A stretch of DNA of 64,000 bases from Voacanga thouarsii (taxonomy: Eukaryota > Streptophyta > Magnoliopsida > Gentianales > Apocynaceae), in NCBI GenBank assembly GCA_026120185.1, contig JANUWF010001783.1, positions 8,804,001-8,868,000 on the forward strand, written 5' to 3'. Positions within the stretch are counted from its first letter, which is position 1. Each line of letters starts with the position of its first letter. Under the pieces are notes generated by a model that had not been told where the DNA came from, did not search any database, and worked only from the letters and a program-made list of their open reading frames with translations. Positions 12,017 through 23,685 of this stretch are shown one piece after another. The translations under genes and the position numbers were made by a program.

Positions 12017-13819
12017 TTCTGAAAAATCGAAAAATAAAAGAAAGGATTTAGTTTGTGAAAATAAATTTGTGCACAGAAATTAATTTGGCTCTTAGGAAAC
12101 TGACATAGCTTCTTTGAAAGATTAATAGTTCCCTAAGCTAAGTGTATTAACCACCACAAATTAATTTCCCTTCTAGGTAATGATCTAGAGGATAACTCCA
12201 TCGTGGGATGGCCATTTCCTCTCATTTCCTATGGACATTCCTAGCACTATAACCTCCAACGTGGGCTGGCCGATTATAGTACGTGTCCCGGGTTATCAAT
12301 TACATCCTTCCATTAGATCTAAATCCTTGTGGTATCCCTATCCTATACGGGTTCACTCCCAGGGTGACGTGAGGGGACCCACGATCTCTAATGAGGATCG
12401 TCATGGAAGTCGTGGCGCCGTTGGAACCCCTCTCTCACTTAGTCTTTTTAAAATAAAGTTTTCTAGAAAAATATTCTTTTAAAATTTCCATTAAGTTTTT
12501 CTTTAACTTAAAAATAAAATATCCAAATCCATTAAAATCTCTATGTCAAGGATTATATCCTTTGAGAGCTTTATCCATAGACTAATTTTATTTAAGTCAA
12601 AACTTAGTGATTTCAAAAAAAAATTCAATTAAAACTTTTCTGAGACTTTGGTCTCAATTTTATTTAACAAAATAATTTTCTTATACAAAAAAAAATTAAA
12701 ATGGCTTTCTATTTTAACTTACAAAAATATCTAAATCCAATATACTTTCTATGTCAAGGATTAAATCCTATGAGAAAAAAAAGGATTAATTTTTGTTCAA
12801 GTTAAAATAACCATTTAATTTTTTTAAAGAAAAATGTTTTTCTTTGTATAACTATTCCCAAAGACTTTGGTCTTTGAGAAAATGTGCATATAAGTACACA
12901 AAATAAACAGCATGCCAGAAAACAGTAAACGTTTTCATGCTTTTCTATTTTAAAACCTAAATGCCCAAATAATAGAATTAAACATATTAATTAATTAAAT
13001 AATGATCTTGTTTAATCCTAAAATTCTTTACTAATATTTTTCATACAATTATATTCTAAAAATATAAACTATTGCAAAAATATTAACTTCGCCTGGTATG
13101 AGACCCAAATTAAAAATTTTTAAAAAAAATTTACTGGTGGTCCATTGAATCGGGTGCACCGGATCCGCGCCCAGTAGCACAGCGGTCCACCAAGCGCCCG
13201 GTGCACCAGCTGCACTAGATCACCATTGCTGGACCACCCAAACCCGCAAACCGCCCCTCTAACCCACGCCCACTCCACGCCCGATTGCCCGCTTGCCCGC
13301 TTGCTCGCTCCGCTCGCCGACCCGCGCGTTGGCCCGAACCCGCTTTTGCCGACCCGTGCGCGAATTGCATTTCAATTGCAATTATACAATCGAAAACGCT
13401 CAATTGCAACGGAAATTGGCTTGGCTCACAGGCGAAATGCTAGCGGCTCCAGACACAATCCAGGCGATGGCTCGGCACGGCTCGGCGGCTTAGGAATAGT
13501 ATCTTCTTCTCCAGAATGCTTTTCTGCGTTCTATTTCTCCGTTTTTCTTCTGAGTTTGATTCTTTTGGCTTCTTTGGACATTTTTCATTCACAAAACTCA
13601 TCCAAACCAAAACTACAACCGCCTATACCTATTTAAATTGGATTTACACGATCAAAATCACAAAACCAAAATTACAGAGAAATCCTATGCTTCCACTGTG
13701 AAGCTCACATTCATCCTATCACATACCAAAAACAGCGAAGGATCACATGTTTAAGCTCCAAACAATGTTCTTCTCTATTTTTATTAACTAACATGCTCCT
13801 TAAGTCAATCAAACTTAAT
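12017..13819 (-). other. Copia-1 untranslated leader
   Basis: About 1.8 kb between gag and the primer site with no recognisable protein. The stretch at 13150-13480 is strikingly GC-rich and CpG-rich compared with the A/T-rich surroundings, and its open frames on both strands look like composition artefacts. The rest is A/T-rich. Confidence 0.6.
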
Positions 13820-13831
13820 GCTCTGATACCA
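13820..13831 (-). promoter_or_regulatory. Primer binding site of Copia-1 (initiator-Met tRNA)
   Basis: Minus strand TGGTATCAGAGC, two bases inside the LTR edge at 13834. It fixes the orientation of Copia-1 and identifies the repeat to its right as the 5' LTR. Confidence 0.92.
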
Positions 13832-13833
13832 CT

Positions 13834-15958
13834 TGAAGATTAACAGTGAACAGAGCATGCATACGGGATGAACAAAAAATGAAAGAAAAACATTAAACAT
13901 GGCATGGCAGCAGCATGGAGGCATGAAAAACGTACCTCTTGAAGCCTTAAGCCTTGAAGAACAAGGTTGAATCAATCAAAGCTCAAGAACAGCTTCTTTC
14001 TTCTCCCGTGAATAGAAGCTTCAGTGCAACACAGTCCGGTTCTTTCTTCTCCTCCGGTGCAATGCCTGGCTTTTCAATTCTCAAAATATGGCCACAACCT
14101 AATCACTTTGGTGAGCAAGAAAAATGGGTAGAAGAAAAACTTCTCAGATAATTTTTTTCCTTCACTTTTTTTGGTTTCCTTGTCTCGGCTTCATATATGT
14201 AAACGAGACAACCCAGACTAATGGCTCTACATTTCTTCTGATATGACCAAATCCAGAAGTCAGAAAATCAAGAGACACACGCACCCTTTCAGTTGGCTTC
14301 CTTTGGTTTAAATGTAAAACCAAAAGCCAGAAGAAGAAAAGGCACGAGAGAAGTAGAAATTTTTTTTTTTTCAAATTTTTTTTTTATTTTTTATTTTTTA
14401 TTTTTCCACATAGAAAACCAAAAGTCATGAAACCAAAAATAATTATTTAGACAAAAATAATATTCTCGGGATTTAATACCTAAATATTATTTATAAAATA
14501 AATTTTGACTTCACCCTAAACTCTTTTGAACTGTGTCCGGAAAAATCCTATGGTCTAGGCTATTGAGCCAAAATAATATTTATTATTTTTCTTGGATCCG
14601 AAAAATCCAAAATAATAAACATTAATTATTTTCTTTGGAATTAAATAAATAACCCAATAAATAATTAATGAACTCAAATGAACCAAAAATAATTAAACTT
14701 TAATTATTTATTTCTTGAGATTTAATTAAATAAATAACCCAATAAATAATCAAGTAATAATTATTTTCCTCTAGTTTAAGTCCCGGTTAATTTTCTAATT
14801 ATTCAAATTAGACCTAGGTCCTGAATAATTAATTAACCAATTAAACCAGATAATAAATTTCTCTCCATTTATTTTATTCCAATCCAATAATAAATTAGAC
14901 TTCCCGAATAAAATAAAACCCTCTCAATTGAGAATATTTTCTCAACCCAAAAATTAATTAGGACTTACGGGCTATTTCGAGGACCAAAAAGACACATCGC
15001 CTTGGCTACTAAAATGACCAAAATACCCCTACTATATAAATAGATGTATTTTGCATTTTAAATATTTCCTAATATCATCATAAGGAAATATTGACCCCAA
15101 GGGCAATGCTGCATTAGCAAAGTCTTCGACCTGCAGGTGAAATGACTAAAATACCCCTCTACACATCGCCGTACATTTAGAGAGGAAGAAGTGTACTAAC
15201 ACCCCTCTAAGTGATATCTACCATCCTTAGGCTTCTAGTCTAATGATCCACGACTTCCTGGAGTGTTTCCGCTTTCCAAGGGAGCTACCTTAAAGCAAAC
15301 ATCCAAGTCATGTTTACCAGGCCTAGATATTTAGATCATTCAGACAACCATAAGGGGCGATATGGTGTAGAAACTATCTTGTACAAGTCTGTCTTAACTA
15401 ACTAGTCACACATACCCAACATGCAAGTATATTAGCCCTACTATAGAACCTCAACTATAGCATATCAAAGTATATGCTTCCAGCTTCGTCAGACCACCAA
15501 CTCATACTCAAGTCATAGAGTACTAGTCCACACTGTAGCGGTAGTAGTCTTGGTTTCAACCATATAGTACTTTTAGAAACCACTACTATAGGTCCTGTTC
15601 TACGTATTCGAAATACACTTATGTCATGAAGTGAGTGGACTACTCACTGGCTAAAGGTAAACCATTCCCCATTTGGAATTCATAACATAATAACTTAAAC
15701 ATGATGAGATTCTCATTCTCATCAATCGGTTAAGAACAAAAGTTTATGTATTTAAATAACCCATGATCCATACCTTACTGTGAAAGACTTCCATTCACAT
15801 GGATCACTTATTCAAACACAATGGGTCTGTTCCAAACGAAAATGTGCACAAATAAAGAAAATTATTTCACAAACAATGTCCAACAAATAAATTCTTTTAT
15901 TAAAAAAATACTCGATATGTTCACCGGGAAACTAGTCTAAAAGGGCATATTCCCAACA
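13834..15958 (-). repeat. Copia-1 5' LTR (about 2.1 kb, copy A)
   Basis: TG at 13834 and CCCAACA ending at 15958 on the plus strand. Its reverse complement aligns along its length with the solo LTRs at 17930, 32113 and 47048. Copy A and the copy at 17930 begin TGTTGGGAAATAT, while the other two begin TGTTGGATTG or TGTTAGATTG, so two subfamilies are present. The other flank lies outside the window, so no TSD can be tested. Confidence 0.9.
15031..15044 (-). promoter_or_regulatory. Conserved TATA-like motif in the Copia-1-family LTR
   Basis: On the minus strand the motif CTATTTATATAG follows AAAATACAT. It is kept at the same place in all four LTRs (also near 18842, 33024 and 47960), where the surrounding sequence is more variable. 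The likely role is the LTR core promoter; this is inference from position and sequence. Confidence 0.5.
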
Positions 15959-17924
15959 AGATTAGTATCTACTCGTCAAACAACGCATATGATATATCAG
16001 GCCTAGTACATATCATAGCATACATAATAGTCTAACTGCCAAAGTATATGGTATTCTACTCATGTGATCCCTTTCATCTTGCGTTTAAGGAAATATAAAT
16101 TTTTAAAAGCTTACCCCACAGGTCATGGGTAAGAATCCTCTTAGATTGATTTATGCTAAATCTCTTTAGCGCTTTGTCTATGCATATACTCTGTGAAAGA
16201 CCGAACAACTTCTTTGGTTTATCTCTATAGATTCTTATCCCCAGAATATAAGTTGCTTCTCCAAAGTCTTTTATAGAAAATTTATTTGATAACCAAATCT
16301 TGAATGGTTGAAGAGTAGAGACATCCTATTAGTAAAATGTCATCTATATATAGTCATAAGAAAACAATTACACTCCCACTAACCTTTTTATGTACACAAG
16401 GTTTATCCATGTTTGGTATGAAATTAAATTCCTTAATTATTTCGTCAAAACGGATATTCCAAATCCTAGAAGCTTGCTTTAGTTCATAAATAGACCTTTA
16501 CAGCTTGCACACTTTAATGTGATCATTGGATGTGAAATCTTCATGTTATGTCATGCACACTTCCTCAGTCAAGTTTCCTTTCAAGAAAGCTATTTTCACA
16601 TTCATTTGTTAAATCTCATAGTCATAATGAGCTGCAAGTGTTAGAAGTATTCTAATGGATTTTAACATTGTTACTGGTGAAAAAGTCTCAACATATTTAA
16701 TACCTTATTGTTGACAATAACCTTTTACAATTAGCGGTGCCTTATAGGTAATGATTTTACCATCCATGTCAAATTTTTTTCTTGAAAACCAATTTGCACC
16801 CTATAGTTTTTATCCCTTCGTCCAAACTTAGTTGTCATACATGGAATCTGTGTCTAGCTTCATGACTTCTAGCTATTTTTCAGATTCTGAATTCTTCAAA
16901 ACTTCCTTGTGAGTTGTAGACTCATCTTTTTCAATGAGCAATATATTATTGTGGTCAGGAATGAGAAATCCATATCTCTCAAAAGCCACACGCATCCTAC
17001 TTGACTTATAAGGTTCTTGTGTATTTGAGGGTTCATCTATTTTGTCAATAGATTTAGGATCATATAGTTGATCATTGTTTATTTGTTCTTCTTAAATTTT
17101 ACTAAGTTTAATTTTACTCCCACTGTCCCTTTTAAGCATGAATTCCTTTTCTGTGAAGACAGCATGCTTTAAAACAAATATTTTGTTTTCTGAAGAGAGA
17201 TATAAATAATATCCATGAGACTCTTTTGGATATTTAATAAACAAATACTTATCAGACTTATTTTCTAGTTTGTCTGATTTTGTACTCTTGACATAAGTAG
17301 GGCATCCCTAAATTCTCAAGTGAATTAATTTTGGCCTCTTACAAAAAAAAAAAAAAAAAAAACTCATATGGAATTGTATCAACCATTTTTATGGAACCTT
17401 GTTTAAAATATAAACAGTATTTTCAAGTATATATCACCAAAATAATTTGGGTAATTCTACAAAAACTATCATGGTTCGAACCATATCTAAGAGAGTTCGA
17501 TTCCTTCTTTCGGATACACCACTATGCTGGAGTATATGAGCAGAAGTCCATTGAGATAATATTCCATTATCTCTAAGATAACTTTGAAACGTTTGGATTA
17601 AGTATTTCCTTCTCAATTGAATATTAGAGTTTTAATATTTTTACCAAATTGTTATTTTACTTCATTCTTATATTCTTTGAACTTGTCAAAAGTTTCAAAT
17701 TTATATTTTATTAAATACAAATACTGAAATCGAAAATAATCATCGATAAAGATTATGAAGTATTGATAACCTCCTCTTACTTATAATGTCATTGGTCCAT
17801 ATACATCGATATGTATTAGTTCCAATAACTATTTGATCCTTTCCTATTTTCTTGAAAAAGAAGACTTAGTTATTTTACCAAGTAAATAAGATTCATATGT
17901 TCTGTATAATTCATAATCAAATAC
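15959..17924 (-). pseudogene. Copia-3 integrase, reverse transcriptase and RNase H remnant
   Basis: Minus-strand homology to Copia-2 pol from the RNase H/connection region (like 2695 in Copia-2) back to the integrase (like 4670). A YIDDILL-like catalytic box is legible near 16330-16350, the VTYKA region near 16750, the integrase tail with a GVSERRNRTLLDMVRTM stretch in 17434-17616, and the D-containing region further right. A run of about 20 A at 17342-17360 and many stops and indels break it. It starts exactly where the Copia-1 LTR ends, so Copia-1 inserted here. Not functional. Confidence 0.78.
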
Positions 17925-17929
17925 ACTCA
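17925..17929. repeat. TSD of solo LTR B, left copy (ACTCA)
   Basis: ACTCA before the TG at 17930, repeated exactly at 19905-19909. Confidence 0.88.
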
Positions 17930-19904
17930 TGTTGGGAAATATACCCTCTTAAACTAGGTTTCTGATGTAAACATCGAATGTTTTAATAAAAGAATTTATT
18001 TTCAAAAATTATTTGTGAATTTACATTTTATTTGTGCACAATTTCGTTTGAAAAAGACCCATTGTGTTTAAATAAGTGATTCATGTGAATGATGGTCTTT
18101 CACAGTAAGGTATGAATCACGGGTTATTTAACACATAAACATTCATTCTTATCCGATTAATGAGAATGGGAATCTCATCATGTTTAGGTTATTATGTTAT
18201 GAATTCCAAATAGGGAATGACTTACCTTTAACCAGTGAGTAGTCCACTCACTTCATGACATAAGCATATTTCGAATACGTAGAGCAAGACCTGTAGTAGT
18301 GGTTTCTTAAAATATTATTTGGTAGAAACCTAGACTACTACTGCTATAACATGGACTAATACTCTATTGACTTGAGTATGAGTTGGTAGTCCGGCGAAGC
18401 TGGAAACATGTACTTTGATATGCTTTAGTTGAGGTTCTAATGTAGAACCAATATACTTGTATATTGGGTATATGTAACTAGTTAGTTAAGACAGACTTAT
18501 ACAAGATAGTTTCTATATAATATCGCCCCTTGTGGTTGTTTGAATGATCTAAATATTTAGGGTCCTGAGAAACATGACTTGGATGTTTGCTTTAGGGTAG
18601 TTCCCTTAGAAAGCGAAAACACTTCAGGAAGTCGTGGATCATTGGACTAGAAGCCTAAAGATGGTAGATGTCATTTAGAGAGGTGTTAGTACACTTCTTC
18701 CTCTCTAAATGCATGGCGATGTGTAGAGGGGTATTTTAGTCATTTCACCTGTAGGTCGGAGATTTTGCTAATGCAGCATTGTCCTTGGGGGCAATATTTT
18801 CTTATGGTGATATTAGAAAATATTTAAAATGTAAAATACATCTATTTATATAGCATAAGTATTTTGGTCATTTTAGTAGCCAAGGCGATGTGTCTTTTTG
18901 GTCCTCGGAATAGCCCGTAAGTCCAAATTAATTTTGGGTTGAGGAATTAGTCTCAGTTAAAGAGGATTTTATTTTATTCAGGAAGTCTAATTTTTTATTG
19001 GACTGGAATAAAAATAAAAAGTTGAGAGAAATTTATTATCTGGTTTAATTGGTTAATTAATTATTCAGGGCCTAGGTCCGGTTTAAATAATTAAAAAATT
19101 AACATAGGCTTAAACTAAAAGAAAAAATACTTATTTAATTATTTATTGGGTTATTTCTATAAGCCCATAAAATAAATAATTAGTGTTTAATTATTTTTTA
19201 TTCATTTGGGCTCATTAATTATTTATTGAGTTATCTCTATAAGCCCAGAAAATAAATAATTAATATTTATTATTTTGAGCTCTTTGGGTCTAAGAAAATT
19301 AATAAATATTATCTTGGCCCAATAGCCTGGACCATAGGATTTTTTCAGATACGGTTCAGAAGAGTTTAAAGCTAAGCCAAACTCACTTCGTTGATAACAT
19401 CCGGATGTTTGAAATATCAAATCCAGGGGATATTATTATCAGATATCTGATACCGTAGTTTTTTGAAAAAAGAGGTTTTTACGTCTCTAATAAAAAAAAA
19501 TAGCAAGCTTTAGTTTTTTTCCTTCTCTCTCTCGTGTGAGTTCTTTCTCTGGTTGTTCTTGGTATTGCTAATCAATAGCAAAAGATCAAGAACGTTGAGA
19601 CCGTTGCTCCTCACCTTTTGTTTCACCAACAAGAATTGAGGCAGTGGAATATTCTGAGATCCTGAAAGCTCTGGCGTTTATGCAAACAAGGTGAAGCAGG
19701 AGGATAGCGGGATTTCAACCGGAGGCTTCATCAAGAAGAGAAAAAGGCATTATCCCTGTGGTTCAGTCGACTTCTTCACAGCCAAAGAGGCTTAAGGCAC
19801 ACAGAGGTATCGAATAAATGTTTTTGTGGTGTTGTGTCTTGTTATTTTGGCCTATGTTTTTTTTCCCCTGCGTGCATGCCTCCTTCTATTTGTTTTAATC
19901 TACA
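17930..19904 (+). repeat. Solo LTR B of the Copia-1 family
   Basis: Starts TGTTGGGAAATAT and ends CTACA, 1,975 bp, flanked by ACTCA on both sides. No internal region, PBS or PPT is attached, and Copia-3 pol homology resumes directly on both sides. It is therefore a solo LTR left by recombination between the two LTRs of a full element. It is inserted in the opposite orientation to Copia-3. Confidence 0.9.
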
Positions 19905-19909
19905 ACTCA
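19905..19909. repeat. TSD of solo LTR B, right copy (ACTCA)
   Basis: Exact match to 17925-17929. Confidence 0.88.
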
Positions 19910-20705
19910 ATCATTAAATTTGTGTAACTTAGAAATGTTAGTCTTATTTATATGACCTAAATGACAATGCCATTGGTAAGATGGGATTGTGTTGTCTTTT
20001 TTTTTTTTTTTTCTTATTGTTTATGTTGAGAACTTAATTTTCTATGTCTATAATATGCAATCTATTCATGAAAGTTGCAGTACTATAATGGATATTATTT
20101 AATGGAAAAGAACAACTCTAATTCTTAAAAATTAAGTAAAATCTAAATAAATCTAAACAATCCACTAAGCTGACATTTTTGAGTAAAATTGATACATAAT
20201 AATAGATTTTAAGTTTTAGAATTAATCCAGAAAGTGCAAATGATAAGTTCCCACAATAAGTACAACAACATTTACTCCATTTGCAGCATGTACGTCCATA
20301 TCACCTTTCTTTACCTTTCTATTGCTCTTTAATCCCTACAAATTGTTGCACAAATGAGATTCACATCCAATATCCAATACCCATATCTCATTATTAAATG
20401 CAGTATTAATCTCAATCATAAATATATCAGGAGTAGAAGTACTAGAGAACTTTTCCTTCTTTTTCTTTTGCTTAAGTGACTTTAGGTAGCTCTTACAGTT
20501 GCAAGTCCAATAGTCCATCTTGCCACAACAGTGACTTGGTCCCTTGGTTGTTATTTCATTCTTCTTGATTCTACCTTTTTGCTTTGCTGGGTTCTTCTTC
20601 TTCTTAGAAAAAGAAGTTAAGGAATCTATTAACATGACTACATTGTTCTCCTTCTTGATAGAGCCTTTTGCAGTCTTAAAAAGATTAATTAACTCAGGTA
20701 ATATG
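19910..20705 (-). pseudogene. Copia-3 gag C-terminus, zinc knuckle and protease remnant
   Basis: The minus strand matches the Copia-2 segment from PELINLLKTAE through the Lys-rich linker, zinc knuckle and protease to GAG-pre-integrase. The knuckle reads SHCCGKMDYWTCNC, so the first Cys and the His ligand are lost. The protease reads WVLDIGCESHLC, where DTG is DIG. The open part is 20336 to about 20705; further left only broken homology remains up to the solo LTR. Homology ends at about 20705, where the Athila-like LTR begins. Not functional. Confidence 0.82.
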
Positions 20706-20709
20706 GGCT

Positions 20710-21955
20710 TGATATGGGCTAAAATCATCACTATTTTTCTAATTATTTGAGGTTGTTTTGATATACTTTTGTTGTAATAGCTAAACATTTTCCTTCCTAT
20801 TGATGTTTTCGTATAAAAAGTAATTTTGACAAATTTGTGTAGATTTGATTTAATTTCGAGCAAGACTAGAGAATTTTCAAACCACACATGATGCCAGGTC
20901 TAGCAAGTGGATCAGGTGCCAGGACCATTTTATTCCGGCCACAGAAAAACAAAGCAAAATTAAGGGGCAAGAACATAACACACCTAGTGCCAGGTGAGTC
21001 AACTGGACCCAATGCTATGTCTACTCTGGAGAGGCGAAATCCTGTGCACGAATTTAGTAATTTTTCAAAGATTTCGGCATTTTTCAATTCTTACTCGGTA
21101 AGACTCCTTAAGCAACGAATTTGGCATCAAAGAAGCCTATAAAACCAAGAGAACATACAAGAGAAAAGGGAGAATTGAGAGTGAATCCAAGATCAAAAAT
21201 TCTAATCACTCAAAGAATGAGAGGTTCACAATTCAAGGAGAGTTGTTCAAGAGAGTCTTCAAATGAGAAGAATGAGACTTATCTATGAGTGCTTTCTTTT
21301 ACCTTTATTTTCTTGTTCTTAAATAATGATGTATTCAATACTTTATTTGTAATTTGACATTATTTTGGGATTCATAGTTTTGTGTTAATTTAGTTATTTG
21401 ATCAATTTTCTATCATCTTTGGTATTTGAATATTTATTATCAATGGTTATTGATGTGAGTTCTTCTAATTGACTTGAAAATGATGTTAGGAGTTTATTAC
21501 ATTGATTTCATATTTGTCAAATCTTAATGGACTAAGAAAACGAAGTTGAGATTAACGGACTAAAGTGATCAAAGATTAATTGATTTTGCCTAAAGTATAA
21601 GGTCATTAGCTAATTTCATATTTATGAGAAATTGAGTTTAATGCATGTTTTGGTTATGTTTGTTTATTGGGAAAACTCCTAATTTAATCAAAAGATAGTA
21701 ATTTCATAGATTGGAAAAGAATAGGAGTCTATATGAGTGGATTAATGACTTGGGAAACGATTGAATTTTACTTTATATTCCTTCATGATGCCAAGATGAT
21801 GATTAATTGAGATAATTACTAGATTATTCATTATTATGTGTTATAGGATAATTGTTTAAATTGCATATTCCTACATTCTTGAGTTGTATATATTTCTTTA
21901 TTTTTTTATTATTTTATCATTTTATTTGGTCGGTTAAACAATAAATGTTATAATT
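20710..21955 (+). repeat. Athila-like 5' LTR, 3' end missing
   Basis: Begins TGATATGGGCTAAAATC, like the starts at 23686 and 28564, and aligns with 23686-25202 up to the segment GGTTAAACAATAAA near 21935. The last about 200 bp of the LTR and the primer site are gone; the leader before gag follows at about 21956-22051. It contains several GTGCCAGG-type half palindromes. Confidence 0.72.
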
Positions 21956-22051
21956 TTTCTAATTTAATTAGTGAATATGTACTAACTGTCTACCTTGTAA
22001 ATTCTATAATCTTATTGTCTTTTGTTTTTTTGTAGACCTTGCCCTTAGTGT

Positions 22052-23337
22052 ATGATCCGACGATCTAAAGCCGACATCAAAGATCTTGATCCTGAGATCG
22101 AGAAAACCCTCACAAAGGTTCGAAACTTTGTAAGCAAAAAGATAAGAAAAGACATGAAAATGAATCAACCTAACAATGGTGGTAATGATGGAATTAACAG
22201 GCAGACTATGGATGACTTTGTGAAACCTGCAATCTCGGGTTCTGGCTCGAGTATTACGAGACTTAGGATCGAGGTTAACAAATTTAAAATAAAGCCCAAT
22301 ATCATCTAAATGATCCAAAACATGGTACAATTTGATGGGCTACCTAAGGTAGATCTTAATGCCCACCTTGCGAGCTTTTTAGAAATTTTGACACTTTTAA
22401 AATGAATGGTGTTTCTGAAGATGCTATCAAACTAAGGTTTTTTCCCTTTTCTTTGAGAGATAGAGCAAAATCTTGGTTAAAATCTTTGTCAATCGGATCC
22501 ATTACCACTTGGAAAGTAACTTTAGCTGAAAACTTTTTGGCAAAATACTTTTCCCCAACTAGAATATCCAATCTTAGAACCGATATTTTTGCCTTCCAAC
22601 AGTTAGAATCTGAAAATATTTATGAGTGTTGGGAGAGGTTTAAGGAGATGCTTAGAAAGTGTCCTCATCATAGGTTCGAGCTACGCATGCAAATGTAAAT
22701 CTTTCATAGTAGTTTAAGTTTTGTTACTAGGCAATTGGTTGATGCATCTGTAGGAGGCTCTATTAATTCTAAAATCCTAGAAGAGGTATTTGATTTGGTT
22801 GAAAATGTGGCAACAAACAACTATGCTTAGGAAAGTTCACGGTCAAGAGCTCGTGTTCATGGTGTACACGAGGTGTATGCAATGGCAACTTTGGAGGTTA
22901 AATTGGAGGCACTTACATAAAAAATGGAGCAAATGATGATATCTCACTCCCATGGACAGGTAATAATCCCTATAGCACCACTTACAAACTGGATTGGAGG
23001 AATCATCCTAACTTTTCATGGAATAACAAAAACCAACCTAGGCAAGCTTCTTCTAATTTTGGGACTCAAAAGACTCAACCGTCCTTGCCTTACAATGCCC
23101 CACCGGCTAAGCTATCATTGGAGGAGTTGGTTAACTAGTTGTAAGTGGTACGGAGATACGATTCTAATGAGTAAATACAACCATGAGAAATTTGGAGGCG
23201 TCCATGCGCAACCTTGAGAATCAAATTGGACAACGAGCTAAACTTCTTGGAGATCGTCAAGTGGGATCATTTCTAGGAAATACTGAGAGTAATCTACGTG
23301 GTCAAGACTGTGGAAAAAGATCATTTTTACTACTTTG
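22052..23337 (+). pseudogene. Athila-type gag, degenerate
   Basis: Starts MIRRSKADIKDLDPE, then FVKPAISG, a region normally reading ANNFELKP, and the strongly conserved block MNGVSEDAIKLRFFPFSLRD with WERFKEMLRKCPHH (22402-22698), typical of Athila Retrotrans_gag. Downstream are segments resembling ILEEVFDLVEN, WRNHPNFSW, AKLSLEELVN and LENQIGQRAK, the usual Athila gag tail, in alternating frames. Stops occur at about 22307, 22696 and others, and frameshifts at about 22380 and 22950. The frame ends at about 23337, where protease and pol would be expected but are absent. Gag would form the particle; this copy cannot. Confidence 0.82.
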
Positions 23338-23680
23338 AGCTTTGGGACATCTCTTTAATTCTTTTATGTCTTCATTCATTTTGTTGTCTTATTTAATTTT
23401 TTAGAGTGAATTCTCTTCATGATTTTGTGTCAAGTACTGTTCATTTAATTAATTAAAAAATGCATTTTGGTTAGCCAGAGCTGACCTGGCGCTAGGCTAG
23501 CAAGACCCAAAAAAATTGCCGGCAGAATAGACCTGGCGGCAGGCCCGATCGGCTACACACCTTATACTGGCCATTCTTGGCCATTTTTTCAAACCACTCT
23601 CATCTCTTTAGGTTTTTCTCTTAACCCATTGCCAGGTCTAACTCTGAAACACCGCCGGGTCACTTTTTAAACCTCCAAAA
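23338..23680 (+). other. Athila-like spacer between gag remnant and solo LTR
   Basis: No coding signal. It carries two palindrome-like motifs, CCTGGCGCTAGGC near 23487 and CCTGGCGGCAGGCC near 23532, of the same kind as those in the LTR, and further weak copies near 23630-23660. It probably belongs to the original element, because it joins smoothly to 25203 when the solo LTR is removed. Confidence 0.45.
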
Positions 23681-23685
23681 TACCT

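Larger units (their letters stand above)
1..15958 (-). mobile_element. Copia-1, LTR retrotransposon, 3' part outside the window
   Basis: A Ty1/Copia element read right to left: 5' LTR (13834-15958), PBS, leader, gag, protease, integrase and then reverse transcriptase, which reaches the left window edge. The order gag-PR-IN-RT is the Copia order. The reverse transcriptase is interrupted by Copia-2 at 428-9485, and removing that insert joins the two halves of the conserved segment ahead of the VAKGY motif. The LTR is about 2.1 kb and belongs to a family with three more copies here, all solo LTRs. Coding parts carry stops and frameshifts, so it is not autonomous. Lineage is probably Tork/Angela-like from gag and integrase appearance; this is inference. 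Confidence 0.9.

Noticed and set aside
13215..13636. Open frames of about 60-140 codons in the GC-rich patch
   Set aside because: Open in several frames on both strands because of GC-rich composition; no recognisable domain.
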